Positions 5,461 through 6,805 of a stretch of 6,805 nt of DNA are shown piece by piece. The position numbers and the translations under genes were made by a program. Below the pieces are notes generated by a model. The model made no database searches, was not told where the DNA came from, and was given only the letters and a program-made list of their open reading frames with translations. Positions within the stretch are counted from its first letter, which is position 1. Every line of letters begins with the position of its first letter. The DNA comes from Clostridiales bacterium UBA2658 (lineage in GTDB: Bacteria > Bacillota > Clostridia > Oscillospirales > Oscillospiraceae), in contig DEMY01000088.1 of assembly GCA_002359425.1 (NCBI GenBank), positions 1-6,805 on the forward strand, given 5' to 3'.

Positions 5461-6805
5461 ATGTCCTACGCTTCGCTTGGCTATCTGGGCGTCTTTCTGA
5501 CGCTGAGCTTCGCGGTCTATTACCTCGTGCCGCTGCGCCGCCGCTGGCTCGTTCTGCTCGTCGGAAGCTGCCTTTTCAGCGTTTTGAACAGCGGCTGGCT
5601 CTTTTGCAGCCTTCTTGCCACAGCCGTTGTGAGCTGGCGCGCCGGTATCCGCCTAAACGGCATAGACGACTCGCTGACAGCAGCGTGCGAAACCGCAGCG
5701 CCAGAGGAAAAAGTCGCCCTGCGCGAGACCGCGCAGAAGAAAAAGCACCGCGTTATGGCGCTCTCGCTCGTCATCGCCTTCGGGCTTTTGGTCTTTTTCA
5801 AATACTACAACTTTCTCGGCCAGTCAATCGACAAGCTTCTGGCCCTCGCGGGCGCGCCGGAGATTTTCCCGTTTCTCGGAAAGCTCAAGCTCCCGCTCGG
5901 CATCTCGTTTTACACGCTCATGGCGGCAAGCTACATACTCGACGTCTATCGCGGAAAATATCGCGCAAGCAAGAGTTTCCCGAAGGTCCTGCTGTTTTTG
6001 TCGTTTTTTCCTGAAATCGTCGAGGGGCCTATCGGCCGCTTCGACAGGCTTTCCAACCAGCTCACGGAGGGCCACGCCTATGACGCCCACCGCTGCGCGC
6101 TCGCAGCGCAGCTCATTTTGTGGGGCCTTTTGAAAAAGCTCGTCATCGCCGACCGGGCAAACGGCATTGTGAGCGAGATCTTCACGAACCACGCGCAGTA
6201 TTCGGGTCTTACCGTTGTGTTCGCGGCGGCGCTCTACACGCTGCAAATTTACGCCGACTTTTCCGGCATGATCGACGTTTCACGCGGCAGCGCGGAGCTT
6301 TTCGGCGTAACGCTTGACCAGAACTTCCAGCGGCCGTTTTTCTCCCACACCGTCGGTGAGTTCTGGCGGCGCTGGCACATCACGCTCGGCACGTGGCTCA
6401 AGGAATACATCTTTTTCCCCGCGTCTCTCTCAAAACGCTCCATTTCTCTGCGCCGCTGGTCGCAGCGGCACTTGAAGCCTTATTATGCAAATCTTCTGCC
6501 GCTTTCCCGGGCGCTTCTGTTTGTCTGGGCTATGAACGGCATCTGGCACGGTTCGGGCTGGAAATACCTTGCCTACGGTCTCTACTATTTCGCCATCACA
6601 ATGATCGGTCTTTCATTTGAGCCTTTGAACGCGCGCATCTGCACGAGTTTGCATATTGACCGCACCAGCCGCGGATACCGCGGTTTCCAGCTCGCGCGCA
6701 CACTGGTTCTCGTCTGCGTCGGCATGATGATTTTCCGCGCGGACACGCTCAAGGACTTCGGCGCGATGTTCACTTCGATCTTCAGCGGTGCGGGCCTTGC
6801 GCCGT
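5461..6805 (+). CDS. MBOAT family O-acyltransferase, AlgI-like (partial, C-terminus beyond window)
   Basis: At least 448 residues of a multi-pass membrane acyltransferase that would take the acyl group from the carrier protein and pass it to the outer face of the membrane or to a partner. Family marks in order: LPLGISFYTLMAASYILDVY (144-163), FPEIVEGPIGRF (183-194), LWGLLKKLVIADR (220-232), YADFSGMIDVSRG (264-276), FWRRWHITLGTWLKEYIFFP (301-320) with His306, and NGIWHG (359-364) with His363, the expected catalytic histidine. The FWRRWH and LKKLVIADR segments are closer to AlgI (alginate acetylation) than to the shorter DltB. A charged loop at about 66-98 interrupts the N-terminal helices. The frame stays open to the window edge; AlgI proteins are about 460-520 residues, so little is missing. 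GGGAGG (5446-5451), just after the ACP stop, places the ATG at 5461. AlgI and DltB systems normally need an SGNH/DltD-like partner, expected just downstream. Confidence 0.92.
   Translation, partial: MSYASLGYLGVFLTLSFAVYYLVPLRRRWLVLLVGSCLFSVLNSGWLFCSLLATAVVSWRAGIRLNGIDDSLTAACETAAPEEKVALRETAQKKKHRVMALSLVIAFGLLVFFKYYNFLGQSIDKLLALAGAPEIFPFLGKLKLPLGISFYTLMAASYILDVYRGKYRASKSFPKVLLFLSFFPEIVEGPIGRFDRLSNQLTEGHAYDAHRCALAAQLILWGLLKKLVIADRANGIVSEIFTNHAQYSGLTVVFAAALYTLQIYADFSGMIDVSRGSAELFGVTLDQNFQRPFFSHTVGEFWRRWHITLGTWLKEYIFFPASLSKRSISLRRWSQRHLKPYYANLLPLSRALLFVWAMNGIWHGSGWKYLAYGLYYFAITMIGLSFEPLNARICTSLHIDRTSRGYRGFQLARTLVLVCVGMMIFRADTLKDFGAMFTSIFSGAGLAP

Overview
The window reads as a piece of a Gram-positive (Firmicutes) chromosome, most likely a GC-rich member of the Clostridia. 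The signs are strong GGAGG-type Shine-Dalgarno sites, GC-rich coding DNA with an AT-richer intergenic region, and gene families typical of Gram-positive surface-polymer decoration. The taxonomic call is inference. I see no mobile element, CRISPR array, tRNA or rRNA gene, and no broken gene.

The left half (1-3194) is one minus-strand block of three genes, in transcription order: a 621-residue multi-pass membrane protein with GT-C-like features (DUF6020-like), a GT2 polyprenyl-phosphate glycosyltransferase with two C-terminal membrane helices (GtrB/DPM-synthase type), and a GtrA-family membrane protein that overlaps it by 4 bases and runs off the left edge. Together they look like a complete three-component glycosylation system: GtrB loads a sugar on undecaprenyl phosphate, GtrA is thought to help flip it, and the GT-C protein would transfer it to an extracytoplasmic acceptor.

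A 472-base AT-richer divergent region (3195-3666) holds candidate promoters in both directions. The rightward one has two 11-bp direct repeats (TTAAGAAACTG / TTAAGAATTTG) placed 10 bases before a TATGAT -10 box, the layout of an OmpR-family response-regulator site. A large imperfect inverted repeat lies between the two promoters.

The right half (3667-6805) is a plus-strand operon: a DltA-like adenylating enzyme, a 79-residue carrier protein, and an AlgI/DltB-type MBOAT acyltransferase cut by the right edge. This is the logic of teichoic acid D-alanylation (activate, load on carrier, transfer across the membrane), but the details differ from dltABCD. The order is A-C-B, the MBOAT is AlgI-like, the carrier lacks the DltC signature after helix 2, and the adenylating enzyme lacks both the Asp that binds the alpha-amino group (Ser199 instead) and the Cys linked to D-Ala selectivity (Ala271 instead). 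I infer a Dlt-like system that attaches an acyl group other than D-alanine to a surface glycan, encoded back to back with a glycosylation system that may act on the same polymer. This is the most interesting content of the window.
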